This document shows, piece by piece, positions 1-7,139 of a stretch of 18,500 bases of DNA. The notes beneath the pieces are model-generated. The model worked only from the letters and a program-made list of their open reading frames with translations, had not been told where the DNA came from and ran no database searches. The stretch spans positions 1 through 18,500 of the forward strand of contig SKIA01000055.1 of NCBI GenBank assembly GCA_007116645.1. Direction: 5' to 3'. Every line of letters starts with the position of its first letter. The first letter of the stretch is position 1. This DNA comes from Candidatus Woesearchaeota archaeon (lineage in GTDB: Archaea > Nanobdellota > Nanobdellia > Woesearchaeales > SKIA01). A program made the position numbers and the translations under genes.

Positions 1-26
1 ATGTATAACTACTATGTATAACTAAT
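1..26. repeat. Tandem 13-bp AT-rich repeat, two copies
   Basis: ATGTATAACTA occurs at 1-11 and again at 14-24, giving a 13-bp period (ATGTATAACTACT then ATGTATAACTAAT). The window begins here, so more copies may lie upstream. The rest of 1-204 is AT-rich; apart from a possible small minus-strand ORF (42-131) and weak TATA-like elements I see nothing in it. Confidence 0.5.
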
Positions 27-41
27 ATTTAATTGTGTGTA

Positions 42-131
42 TTATCCTATCCGCAACCCAAACGCCCAAAATACTGCGAGTAAGAATATCAAGATAAGAA
101 ACTCCCAGACAAAGACTTGATGGATTTGCAT
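42..131 (-). CDS. Possible 29-residue single-pass membrane peptide
   Basis: A minus-strand ATG at 131 opens a 29-codon frame ending in TAA at 42-44. The peptide begins MQIHQVFVWEF, continues as an uninterrupted hydrophobic stretch (LILIFLLAVFWAF, about residues 12-24) and ends GLRIG, the pattern of a minimal single-pass membrane protein with a positive tail. A TATA-like TTTTTATC on the minus strand (about 154-161) is centred roughly 26 bp before the ATG, the spacing used by leaderless genes elsewhere in this window. I recognise no family. The frame is short enough to occur by chance in AT-rich DNA and stays open upstream without an ATG. The hydrophobic composition and the promoter spacing are the only support. 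Confidence 0.3.
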   Translation of the reverse strand: MQIHQVFVWEFLILIFLLAVFWAFGLRIG

Positions 132-204
132 ACTACCAAGAGATGTAAAGCAAGATAAAAACCTTACCACAACCTCTAAAAACCCAAGCCAAATCCTCCT
201 TTTA

Positions 205-582
205 ATGAGCGTTCATCAGCGAGTAGAAGACATTCTTCGTAGTGCACAGCATCCTACATACGGAGGAATAACCTACCTAGTAGGAACTGTGCCAAAATTT
301 AGTGAACTGCAGCTAGGAAACCACCTTACTGAATATGCTGATGTTGTAGGGCTTATTTATCAACGCAGAATTGTGCGTGTTACGGGGAAAGACTCCTTTG
401 TGGCACTGATTATGAATCACTACGGGGAACGATTTAAGCATCTTCTCACACTTCCAGATGCTACTCCACATGAGGTATTAGAATCGTTTCGACGCATTCT
501 TCCAGATACTCACATGGCAGCCTTGAGAAAAAGATTTTATGCTCCTCCTCAAGGTATTGATGACTCATGGGTACATTTGTAA
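205..582 (+). CDS. Unrecognised 125-residue protein, paired with the E1-like gene
   Basis: I do not recognise this family. The 125-residue product has no signal peptide, no membrane helix and no cysteine. It begins MSVHQRVEDIL and has a mixed alpha/beta look: a Gly/Val-rich stretch (YGGITYLVGTVPKF, about 19-32), a strand-like RRIVRV, then a helical, basic C-terminal half ending DDSWVHL. The ATG at 205 is the first start after an in-frame stop at 118-120. A weak TATA-like TCTAAAAA (175-182) sits about 26 bp upstream, compatible with a leaderless mRNA. Its TAA ends at 582 and the E1-like gene starts at 584, so the two are probably co-transcribed and perhaps translationally coupled. It lacks the C-terminal Gly-Gly of ubiquitin-like proteins, the catalytic Cys of E2s and the HxH...D metal motif of JAB peptidases, so its role next to an E1-like enzyme is unclear. 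Confidence 0.75.
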   Translation: MSVHQRVEDILRSAQHPTYGGITYLVGTVPKFSELQLGNHLTEYADVVGLIYQRRIVRVTGKDSFVALIMNHYGERFKHLLTLPDATPHEVLESFRRILPDTHMAALRKRFYAPPQGIDDSWVHL

Positions 583-583
583 T

Positions 584-1435
584 ATGATTATCCTCATTGG
601 CTGCGGAACACTCGGAGCCCGCACAGCAAGAACCATCAACACACAGCGCAGAGAACTCAGTAAACAGACTTCCGACCACAGCGTGCTGAGTTACGACTAC
701 CGTCTCCTGCTCGTCGACCACGACAGAGTCGAGAAACGAAACGTAGGCGTGCAACTCTACACTGAACAAGAAATAGGACTGCTCAAAGCACAAACCCTTG
801 CCAGCAAGCTCACACACACATACGCACAAGCGACGTTTATCGATCACACAAACCTTGAGCTTCTCAAAGAAGCAGCAGTTATCGTAGACTGCACAGATAA
901 CCTCGCAACACGACTCCTCCTCAACCAATACTGCGTGGACAACGGCATTCCACTCGTGCACGCAGCAGCCTCTGAAACAAAAGGATTTGTAGGTCTTTTC
1001 ACCACAAAACCCTGCCTTGCGTGCGTGTACGGAGGAAAAATCAGCTTAGAAGCATGCAGAGGAGCAGACTTAAACCTTGAAGTTGTGGAAAAGCTTGCAG
1101 AACACCAAGCACGGCTCACCGTGCAAGCACTCAACACGCCCGAGCACGAGTTTTTCATGATGACACCAACGCAAGAAACTGCTATCACAATAAAACAAGA
1201 TGGCTGTCCAATTTGCAAGCGAGAAGCACGACAAGTGTCCAAGCCGTACTATATAACCTACTGCACACAAGCAGGATGTATGTCAGCAAAGCCTGTTGGA
1301 AGGCAAACGCTCAAACCACAAAAACTAGTTTATGGAGACATCACCGCAGAAGTCTTTGCGAACGGCGAAATCCATTTCTCACAAGGAGAAGTAGACGAAC
1401 TTGAGCGCGCAGCTGCTAAAATCTATCGTACTTAA
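584..1435 (+). CDS. ThiF/MoeB/HesA-family E1-like adenylyltransferase
   Basis: The family adenylates the C-terminus of small ubiquitin-like or sulfur-carrier proteins, or a peptide substrate, using ATP. The 283-residue product starts with a Rossmann nucleotide loop (IGCGTLG, residues 5-11), followed by the acidic ribose-binding strand VDHDRVEKRN (44-53), Lys68 and DCTDN (102-106), the E1 Asp motif. Cysteine pairs CLAC (144-147) and CPIC (208-211) look like the structural zinc site. Cys158 in EACRGADLN is a candidate active cysteine. A C-terminal extension (about 220-283) contains CTQAGC (227-232). The usual NxxRQ ATP-contact motif reads NVGVQ, so the Arg is replaced by Val56. I chose ATG 584 over a frame-open ATG at 539 because 584 begins directly at the Rossmann strand and one base after the upstream stop. 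The substrate is unknown: no ThiS, MoaD or SAMP gene is visible here. The family call is firm, the pathway is not. Confidence 0.88.
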   Translation: MIILIGCGTLGARTARTINTQRRELSKQTSDHSVLSYDYRLLLVDHDRVEKRNVGVQLYTEQEIGLLKAQTLASKLTHTYAQATFIDHTNLELLKEAAVIVDCTDNLATRLLLNQYCVDNGIPLVHAAASETKGFVGLFTTKPCLACVYGGKISLEACRGADLNLEVVEKLAEHQARLTVQALNTPEHEFFMMTPTQETAITIKQDGCPICKREARQVSKPYYITYCTQAGCMSAKPVGRQTLKPQKLVYGDITAEVFANGEIHFSQGEVDELERAAAKIYRT

Positions 1436-1919
1436 ATCTATCAGTTTCAAGTAAGCAAGCCGCGCCCTCAACAGCGAATTGACTTTCATAGCCAGAAGGA
1501 CATCCTGGTTGTAAACAGTCCAGTCCTTCAGTGTGGCGGTTACGATAGATTAATGTGTTGCCGCGCTCATCTACACCGACATCGTCTGAACCAAGCAGTA
1601 CAAAGTTCATTGGTAGTTCATCTTCTTCTGTAAACAAGTTTTTGTACGCATCAATTGCAAGTACTTCAATTGCTGTGGCAGGGTTCGCAGCACTGTTTAC
1701 TGCTTCTAACACTGTACTAACAGCTTTACCCTTGTAAAATTCACGAATAAGGTTTCTTGAAAACTCATTAGGAATCACTTCGTCGAGCAAATCGTATTGA
1801 ATTGACGCAGCAGTTTCAGGACCTAGAAATGGTTTTGCTTCAGTTGATACTTCGTCATGCGCGATGCGCTCAAGAAGTCGTTGTCGGGTGCCGTTATGTG
1901 GTGAAAGTCTTCGTGCCAT
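1416..1919 (-). CDS. Hypothetical 167-residue protein
   Basis: I do not recognise this protein. It begins MARRLSPHNGTRQRLLER, with a basic helical N-terminus. A predicted helical middle follows (SIQYDLLDEVIPNEFSRNLI; then TVLEAVNSAANPATAIEVLAI), then a more beta-like C-terminal part with a small Cys cluster (CLQPGC, later AACLL). There is no signal peptide or membrane helix, so it is probably cytoplasmic. The frame could be read from an ATG at 1943, but that ATG lies inside the TATA element (1943-1950). The ATG at 1919 is 27-28 bp from the TATA centre and is therefore the likely leaderless start. Its 3' end overlaps the convergent E1-like gene by 20 bp, so the two transcripts can pair at their ends. 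It lies downstream of valS on the same strand but has its own promoter. Confidence 0.78.
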   Translation of the reverse strand: MARRLSPHNGTRQRLLERIAHDEVSTEAKPFLGPETAASIQYDLLDEVIPNEFSRNLIREFYKGKAVSTVLEAVNSAANPATAIEVLAIDAYKNLFTEEDELPMNFVLLGSDDVGVDERGNTLIYRNRHTEGLDCLQPGCPSGYESQFAVEGAACLLETDRFKYDRF

Positions 1920-1942
1920 ACTTATTTGTGAAACATACCACA

Positions 1943-1950
1943 TATAAAAA
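1943..1950 (-). promoter_or_regulatory. TATA box for the 167-residue hypothetical gene
   Basis: On the minus strand this reads TTTTTATA, centred about 27 bp before the ATG at 1919. It decides the start codon, because the alternative upstream ATG (1943) is part of the TATA element itself. It lies in the 39-bp gap after the valS stop. Confidence 0.7.
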
Positions 1951-1958
1951 TGTTGACC

Positions 1959-4328
1959 CTACTCATCAGTGGTTTCAATAGTGATGTTCGTGTCCCCGGA
2001 ACTGACCTTGACGTCATGAATGCGAGCAGTCGATTTGAAGTCCACAAGTCCCTCATCAATTGACACAGGAGCGTTGATTGAGGCTGACGGAAACTCAATT
2101 TTCAAAGACAGCTCACGCTCGGACTTAAACTTGCGAACCATCCCAAGAAGCTCAGAAAGCACATCGCCGGCAACAGCTGCATCAGCATCAACGCTCTCAA
2201 TCGGTTTAGGCCAAGTGCTCACATGAATAGATACGCAATCTTCTTTCTCAGCAAAGCCTGCTTGGTAGAGCTTCTCAGTAATGTGCGGCATGATAGGCGC
2301 AAATACTTTGAGGGTTCCAAGCAAAACAGTATGCAAGGTATACAAAGCAGATGCGTCATCGCGCTCATCATTGTACAAACGATCTTTTACAAATTCCAAG
2401 TAATAATCACAAAATGTGCCCCAAAAGAACTGATCAACAGCTGCCTTTGCGCGAGAATACTCATACTGCTCAAAAGCCTCGGTGGCAACAAGCACCATTT
2501 CTGAATACTTTGCAAGAACCCACCGGTCCATTAATTCAAGCGATTTCGGCTCAGAACCATCGTAGCGGTCAAGATGCATGAAACAAAATTTTGATGCATT
2601 CCACAACTTGTTCAACGTCTTTTGACCAGTAACCACATCCTTTTCTTGATACGGCAAGTCCTCGCCAAGTTTGGTGGAAGCAGCCCAGTACCTGATGCTG
2701 TCAGCAGAGTACTTTGAGATAACCTCGTTTGGATCAACAACGTTTCCTTTACTCTTAGACATCTTCTTGCCCTTCGGGTCAAGAGCATGTCCAGAAATAA
2801 CGATGTCGCGCCAAGGAACAGTATCGTGATGAAACACGCTTTTTACAATCGTGTAAAACGCCCATGTACGAATGATGTCGTGTGCTTGCAATCGAAGCGT
2901 CATTTGCGTAAAGGGTTTGCCAGAAGCCCAGTCAAGAGCTATCTGCGGAGTAACAGAAGAGGTCGCCCACGTGTCCATAACATCCGTTTCAGCAGTCAGT
3001 TCATCTTCGCGTCCTTTCCACGCAGCAGGAACTTGTGTGAGAGGATCGATGGGCAGCTCATCTTTTGACGCAACAACTACTGCGCCGTCCTTAGTATACC
3101 ATACAGGAAACGGAACTCCATAAGGTCTTTGACGAGAAACACACCAGTCCCAACCAAGGTTTTCAACCCAGTGCTGATAACGCTTATGCATAAACTGCGG
3201 ATACCAATTGATCTCTTCGCCAGCTTGCAAAAGACGCTCTTTGTGCTCAAGCACCTTGACGTACCACTGAGGAGTTTTGAGATATTCAATCTCCGTACTG
3301 CACCGTTCATGAACATTGACTGGATGAGTGATTTGTTCTTGTTTAACAAGCAAGTCTTGTTCTGTAAGATCAGCAATGATTTGTTTACGAGCTTCTTTAA
3401 TCTTAAGACCTGCATACTGAGCAACGTCATCAGAGACGCGACCATCGCGAGTAAAAATAACTCGCAAGTCAAGGTTGTGGCGATGCCATTTTTCAACGTC
3501 TTCTTTATCACCAAACGTACAGACCATCATGAGCCCAGTACCTTTGTCTTGAGCAACTGAAGAATCAGCAAACACAGGAACCTTGTGACCAGTTATGGGA
3601 ACAATTGCAAACTGACCAAGGAGGTGTTGATAGCGTTTATCATCAGGATGAAACGCCATGCCCACACACGCAGGAATGAGTTCAGGGCGCGTAGTCATAA
3701 TTAGTAGTTCTTTACCATCTTCGTCACTAAATCGAACCGTGTTCATATGGCTTGAAAGCTCGACATTTTCAAATTCAGCTTGCGCAATTGCGGTCTGGCA
3801 CCGAGGACACCAACTCACAGGAGTCTCTTTGCGCTCAACCAAGTTTTTCTCAAATAAGTCAAGAAACGATAATTGCGACGTTTTTTGGCAATGCTCATCA
3901 ATTGTAGAGTACGCACCACCCAAATCAGCACTAATGCCTAATCGCTCCCAATCACCCATAAACTCTGGCTGTTGTTGTTTAACTGCTTTCAACACTAACG
4001 CTCTAAAGTCAGCAGGAGAAAAGTCTTTAACACGAATATTTTGTTGCTTTTCGATCATACGCTCGGTAGGCAAACCATTGTCATCAGTACCAAACGGATA
4101 CAAAACACGCTTTTGGTTCATACGCCAAAAACGAGCAATAAAATCGCCCTGCGCATACGAAAACGCGTGGCCCAAATGCATGCGCCCAGAAAGCGTAGGC
4201 GGAGGAGTATCAATTGAGAAAACGTCCCCATCGCCCTCAGGAAAAGCGGATACTTGTTTTTCTTTCCAAAACTCTTGCAAGGCGGGCTCTTCGGTTTGTG
4301 CGTCATAGCGCTTAGGAAGCTCAGTCAT
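1959..4328 (-). CDS. valS: Valyl-tRNA synthetase
   Basis: This is a class I aminoacyl-tRNA synthetase that charges tRNA-Val in the cytoplasm. The 789-residue product shows the ATP-binding HIGH motif as HLGHA (51-55) after PPPTLSGRM, and KKMSKS (521-526). The zinc-type CPRC is at 174-177. A CP1 editing domain carries TTRPE (about 212-216) and GTGLMMVCTFGDKEDVEKW. The archaeal/eukaryal ERCSTEIEYL element is near 341-350, and the ValRS signature MDTWATSSVTP is at 451-461, which separates it from IleRS and LeuRS. The C-terminal helical anticodon-binding region is present and short. The total is somewhat shorter than many archaeal ValRS (about 860-890, from memory), with no obvious C-terminal coiled coil. 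The ATG at 4328 lies 25-26 bp from a TATA element (4350-4358), so the mRNA is probably leaderless. It is divergent from the secreted-protein gene at 4406. Confidence 0.97.
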   Translation of the reverse strand: MTELPKRYDAQTEEPALQEFWKEKQVSAFPEGDGDVFSIDTPPPTLSGRMHLGHAFSYAQGDFIARFWRMNQKRVLYPFGTDDNGLPTERMIEKQQNIRVKDFSPADFRALVLKAVKQQQPEFMGDWERLGISADLGGAYSTIDEHCQKTSQLSFLDLFEKNLVERKETPVSWCPRCQTAIAQAEFENVELSSHMNTVRFSDEDGKELLIMTTRPELIPACVGMAFHPDDKRYQHLLGQFAIVPITGHKVPVFADSSVAQDKGTGLMMVCTFGDKEDVEKWHRHNLDLRVIFTRDGRVSDDVAQYAGLKIKEARKQIIADLTEQDLLVKQEQITHPVNVHERCSTEIEYLKTPQWYVKVLEHKERLLQAGEEINWYPQFMHKRYQHWVENLGWDWCVSRQRPYGVPFPVWYTKDGAVVVASKDELPIDPLTQVPAAWKGREDELTAETDVMDTWATSSVTPQIALDWASGKPFTQMTLRLQAHDIIRTWAFYTIVKSVFHHDTVPWRDIVISGHALDPKGKKMSKSKGNVVDPNEVISKYSADSIRYWAASTKLGEDLPYQEKDVVTGQKTLNKLWNASKFCFMHLDRYDGSEPKSLELMDRWVLAKYSEMVLVATEAFEQYEYSRAKAAVDQFFWGTFCDYYLEFVKDRLYNDERDDASALYTLHTVLLGTLKVFAPIMPHITEKLYQAGFAEKEDCVSIHVSTWPKPIESVDADAAVAGDVLSELLGMVRKFKSERELSLKIEFPSASINAPVSIDEGLVDFKSTARIHDVKVSSGDTNITIETTDE

Positions 4329-4349
4329 ACTCTAAGCAAGAGACTGGTC

Positions 4350-4358
4350 ATATTTAAA
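4350..4358 (-). promoter_or_regulatory. TATA box for valS
   Basis: The minus strand reads TTTAAATAT, centred about 26 bp before the valS ATG at 4328. It is one of two back-to-back promoters in the 77-bp gap between valS and the secreted-protein gene. Confidence 0.75.
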
Positions 4359-4375
4359 GACTGTCAGAGAAAGAC

Positions 4376-4383
4376 ATATTAAG
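4376..4383 (+). promoter_or_regulatory. TATA-like box for the TTG-started secreted protein
   Basis: ATATTAAG is centred about 27 bp before the TTG at 4406, consistent with leaderless transcription starting at or next to the TTG. No Shine-Dalgarno-like motif is seen between the two. Confidence 0.55.
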
Positions 4384-4405
4384 ATTACGACACAGGAAAT
4401 AATCA

Positions 4406-7108
4406 TTGAGACTCATAATCCTTTTACTCGTCGCAGCACTTTTGCTCCCACTCGCCGCCGCAAGAGACATCTATGTAGATAATAGTTGTCAAACAAACGG
4501 CAATGGGCAAACAACAACTTGCGGCGCAAACGGCCCGTACAACAATCTGCAATCAGCATTTAATGTGCTTGAAGCAGGAGACACAGTATACATTAGGCAA
4601 GGAACAGGAAACTATATTACTTCAGGACAAGCATTTACTATACAAAGCAGGAGTGGCACAGCGCAAAACCCTATTCGCATCACTAATTATCCAGGACACA
4701 ACCCCCTGCTCGTCAACTGCGCACCAAATAGCGACACCGCCTCTCACTGTCCGCACCCCACCATCTTTGTTGGCAGCTCAAGCCACCTCATTTTTGACGG
4801 ATTGCAAATACAAGGTTCTCTGAGAATGAGAAACGGACTGGTTAATCCTACGTACGGACACCTGACCGTAATCAACTCAGACTTGCGAACAGGATGGGAA
4901 GGAGTAAGCGAAGGAAACTGGGCGCCACTCAGACTTGAAGGAATACACACAGTTTACGTAGCAAACAACACCTTCAGAGACCTTAACATCCCAGCTGCCG
5001 GAGGAACGCATACGTCAGCAACCTACATCATGATGTTTGCAGTAAGAAACGTGCTCATTGAATACAATGATTTCCAAAACAAAATCACGCAACACGGGCC
5101 CGGAGGAATTTTTGACAAAGGATCAGCAGACGGTCTCACAATAAGAAGAAACCGTTTCCACCACGCAGGAATGGGATACCACATGGGAGGACAATTACAC
5201 GGTGGTGTCGAGATGCAAGACACGCTCTTTACTGAAAACATTATCATCTGCCCGCAAGGACAACAATCAATCGCTCGCTTTGGAAACAACGGAATAAATA
5301 GAGGCTTTACACATAATACAGGAGTAAATTGTAGAGATGGCTTTGGTGGAATAAATCACGGACTCACAGAGCTGAACCGATACTTCTACAATAACCTTGC
5401 AGCCGGAATCACTGGCAACAGCTGGGAATGGTATAACGACGAAATATTCGGGCCGCAGCCAGGAAGAGACGTCTGGGACTTTAACATCTACACACCAGGA
5501 AGACCATTTCACATCTACCCTACACCAGGATTTAACGCCAACTTTGCACAGTACCAAGCGCACGGATATGAACCAAACAGTCAGGCGATTGATTGCGGTG
5601 TTGATAGTCAAGGGCGGTTTTCAACAAGCAGTCCGTGTCAGACTGCGGGGCGCGCAGGAGGAATATCATCGGGTGCAACAGTACCAGTAGGGGCCTATGC
5701 ATTCACTGACTGTCTTGGCCGAGGATGTCCCAACGCAGACTGGACCCACCCCGAATTCTTTGGCCTAACAAATCTACCGCCCAGCACGCCTTTACCAGTA
5801 AACGGAGCGTGCGGAGCGCGAGCAACAACGTACGCTCATGACGTTACTACTTGGCCTTCTGGTTCAACATATTGCCAATCAGGAACTACGAGTAGTACTC
5901 CAAGCTTTCCATCACAAGGAAACAGCGTATCGTGGAACTGTCAAGGAAGTAACGGAGGAACAACTGCTTTGTGCACTGCCACCCGGGAATCAGCGCCAGC
6001 AGAGCCTGAACCACCAAGCATTCCAGAAGGAACAATACTGGTTAACGAACCATTCGAAGACACAAACTTTGCGAGCAGAGGATGGTATGACAACGTAAAT
6101 ATTCAACTAGACACAAGTCAAGCAGCACCAGGAAGCACTCGCTCAGCAAGATATCATTTTGCACAAGGAGCAACTACTGCTGGCGGAACGCAACGCATCC
6201 GCTTTGACGAAACAGAAACACTCTATTTTAGCTACTGGGTAAAGTACAGCGATAATTGGGTGGGATCACAAAGAAGCTATCACCCGCACGAATTTCATTT
6301 TGTTACAAACTACGATACGCAATGGGTCGGGCCTGCTAATTCACACCTCACCTTTTACGTAGAACAAGTAGGCGGAACTCCGATGCTCTTTATTCAAGAC
6401 AACCAAAACACAGACAACAACTGTGTACGAGTAAACAGCGGACAAGAATTTGGAGGATGCAACGGAGGATCGTTTGAAAACTATCCCTTCACAGAAGCTA
6501 GGTCAGCAGCGTCATGCAACGGAGTACTAGGCAGCTTTGACGGAACTGACTGTTACTCGCGAGGAGGAGGACTATTTTACAGTTCCAAAAGTTGGTCGGC
6601 AGCAATACAAGCATTCTCAAACAACCAAGGACCATATTACAAAGGGGACTGGCACCACATAGAAGTGTACGCCGAAATGAACAGCATCCAAAATGGTGTT
6701 GGTGTAGCAGACGGAAAGTTACGCTACTGGTTTGACGGAGAACTCCTCATTAGCACTGACCAAGCATTCTTGAGAACAGGAGCGCGAGCAGACCAAGCAT
6801 TCAATCAATTAATCATAGCGCCCTATATCGGTGATGGAAGCCCAGTAGCACAAACATTATGGATAGACAACCTCATCGTCGCAACAGCCCCTTCAAGCCC
6901 CGTAGAAGAGCAACCCCCGCAACGGCCCGGAGACTTAACAGGTGATGGAACTGTGAGAATGAACGACATACTGATTGTCGTAGAAAATCTTGGCCGTACA
7001 TCTCAAGAAGAAGGATTTAATCCAGTTGCAGACGTGAATGGTGACGGAATCGTCAATATTTTCGACCTCGTACTTGTTGCACGACACTTCGGAACAGTCT
7101 ATGAGTAG
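4406..7108 (+). CDS. Secreted beta-helix / ConA-like / dockerin-like multidomain protein
   Basis: This is a predicted extracellular carbohydrate-binding or -degrading protein of 900 residues. A signal peptide (1 to about 19, MRLIILLLVAALLLPLAAA) precedes DIYVDNS and PYNNLQSAFNVLEAGDTVYIRQG, the typical opening of parallel right-handed beta-helix proteins; helix coils with NNTF, YNDF and RNRF turns run to about residue 330. A cysteine-containing linker module (about 465-527: VNGACG, YCQSGT, VSWNCQGSNGG) is of a kind seen in many secreted proteins. Residues about 544-830 look like a ConA/LamG-type jelly roll with polysaccharide-lyase-like features (EPFEDTNF, FSYWVKYSDNW, HEFHF). After a Pro/Glu linker, about 842-898 form a dockerin type I-like pair of calcium loops (GDLTGDGTVRMNDIL and ADVNGDGIVNIFDLVLV). 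There is no C-terminal anchor. The start is TTG, supported by the signal peptide and TATA spacing. Catalytic activity cannot be read from the sequence alone. Confidence 0.88.
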   Translation: MRLIILLLVAALLLPLAAARDIYVDNSCQTNGNGQTTTCGANGPYNNLQSAFNVLEAGDTVYIRQGTGNYITSGQAFTIQSRSGTAQNPIRITNYPGHNPLLVNCAPNSDTASHCPHPTIFVGSSSHLIFDGLQIQGSLRMRNGLVNPTYGHLTVINSDLRTGWEGVSEGNWAPLRLEGIHTVYVANNTFRDLNIPAAGGTHTSATYIMMFAVRNVLIEYNDFQNKITQHGPGGIFDKGSADGLTIRRNRFHHAGMGYHMGGQLHGGVEMQDTLFTENIIICPQGQQSIARFGNNGINRGFTHNTGVNCRDGFGGINHGLTELNRYFYNNLAAGITGNSWEWYNDEIFGPQPGRDVWDFNIYTPGRPFHIYPTPGFNANFAQYQAHGYEPNSQAIDCGVDSQGRFSTSSPCQTAGRAGGISSGATVPVGAYAFTDCLGRGCPNADWTHPEFFGLTNLPPSTPLPVNGACGARATTYAHDVTTWPSGSTYCQSGTTSSTPSFPSQGNSVSWNCQGSNGGTTALCTATRESAPAEPEPPSIPEGTILVNEPFEDTNFASRGWYDNVNIQLDTSQAAPGSTRSARYHFAQGATTAGGTQRIRFDETETLYFSYWVKYSDNWVGSQRSYHPHEFHFVTNYDTQWVGPANSHLTFYVEQVGGTPMLFIQDNQNTDNNCVRVNSGQEFGGCNGGSFENYPFTEARSAASCNGVLGSFDGTDCYSRGGGLFYSSKSWSAAIQAFSNNQGPYYKGDWHHIEVYAEMNSIQNGVGVADGKLRYWFDGELLISTDQAFLRTGARADQAFNQLIIAPYIGDGSPVAQTLWIDNLIVATAPSSPVEEQPPQRPGDLTGDGTVRMNDILIVVENLGRTSQEEGFNPVADVNGDGIVNIFDLVLVARHFGTVYE

Positions 7109-7111
7109 GAC

Positions 7112-7119
7112 ATATAAAC
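7112..7119 (+). promoter_or_regulatory. TATA box for rfcL
   Basis: ATATAAAC lies immediately after the TAG (7106-7108) of the secreted-protein gene and is centred about 25 bp before the rfcL ATG at 7140, fitting a separate leaderless rfcL transcript. Confidence 0.75.
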
Positions 7120-7139
7120 TCTGACGCCCTCACCAACAT

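Noticed and set aside
1..204. CRISPR-like or origin-like repeats at the window start
   Set aside because: Only two 13-bp AT-rich copies are present, with no spacers, no dyad array and no Orc1/Cdc6 gene nearby.
539..583. Upstream ATG extending the E1-like protein by 15 residues
   Set aside because: The extension overlaps the upstream gene and precedes the Rossmann strand; ATG 584 fits the fold and the gene junction better.
461..961. Minus-strand 166-codon frame opposite the E1-like gene
   Set aside because: It is Cys/Val-rich with no family resemblance and lies opposite a gene with clear catalytic motifs; a shadow frame.
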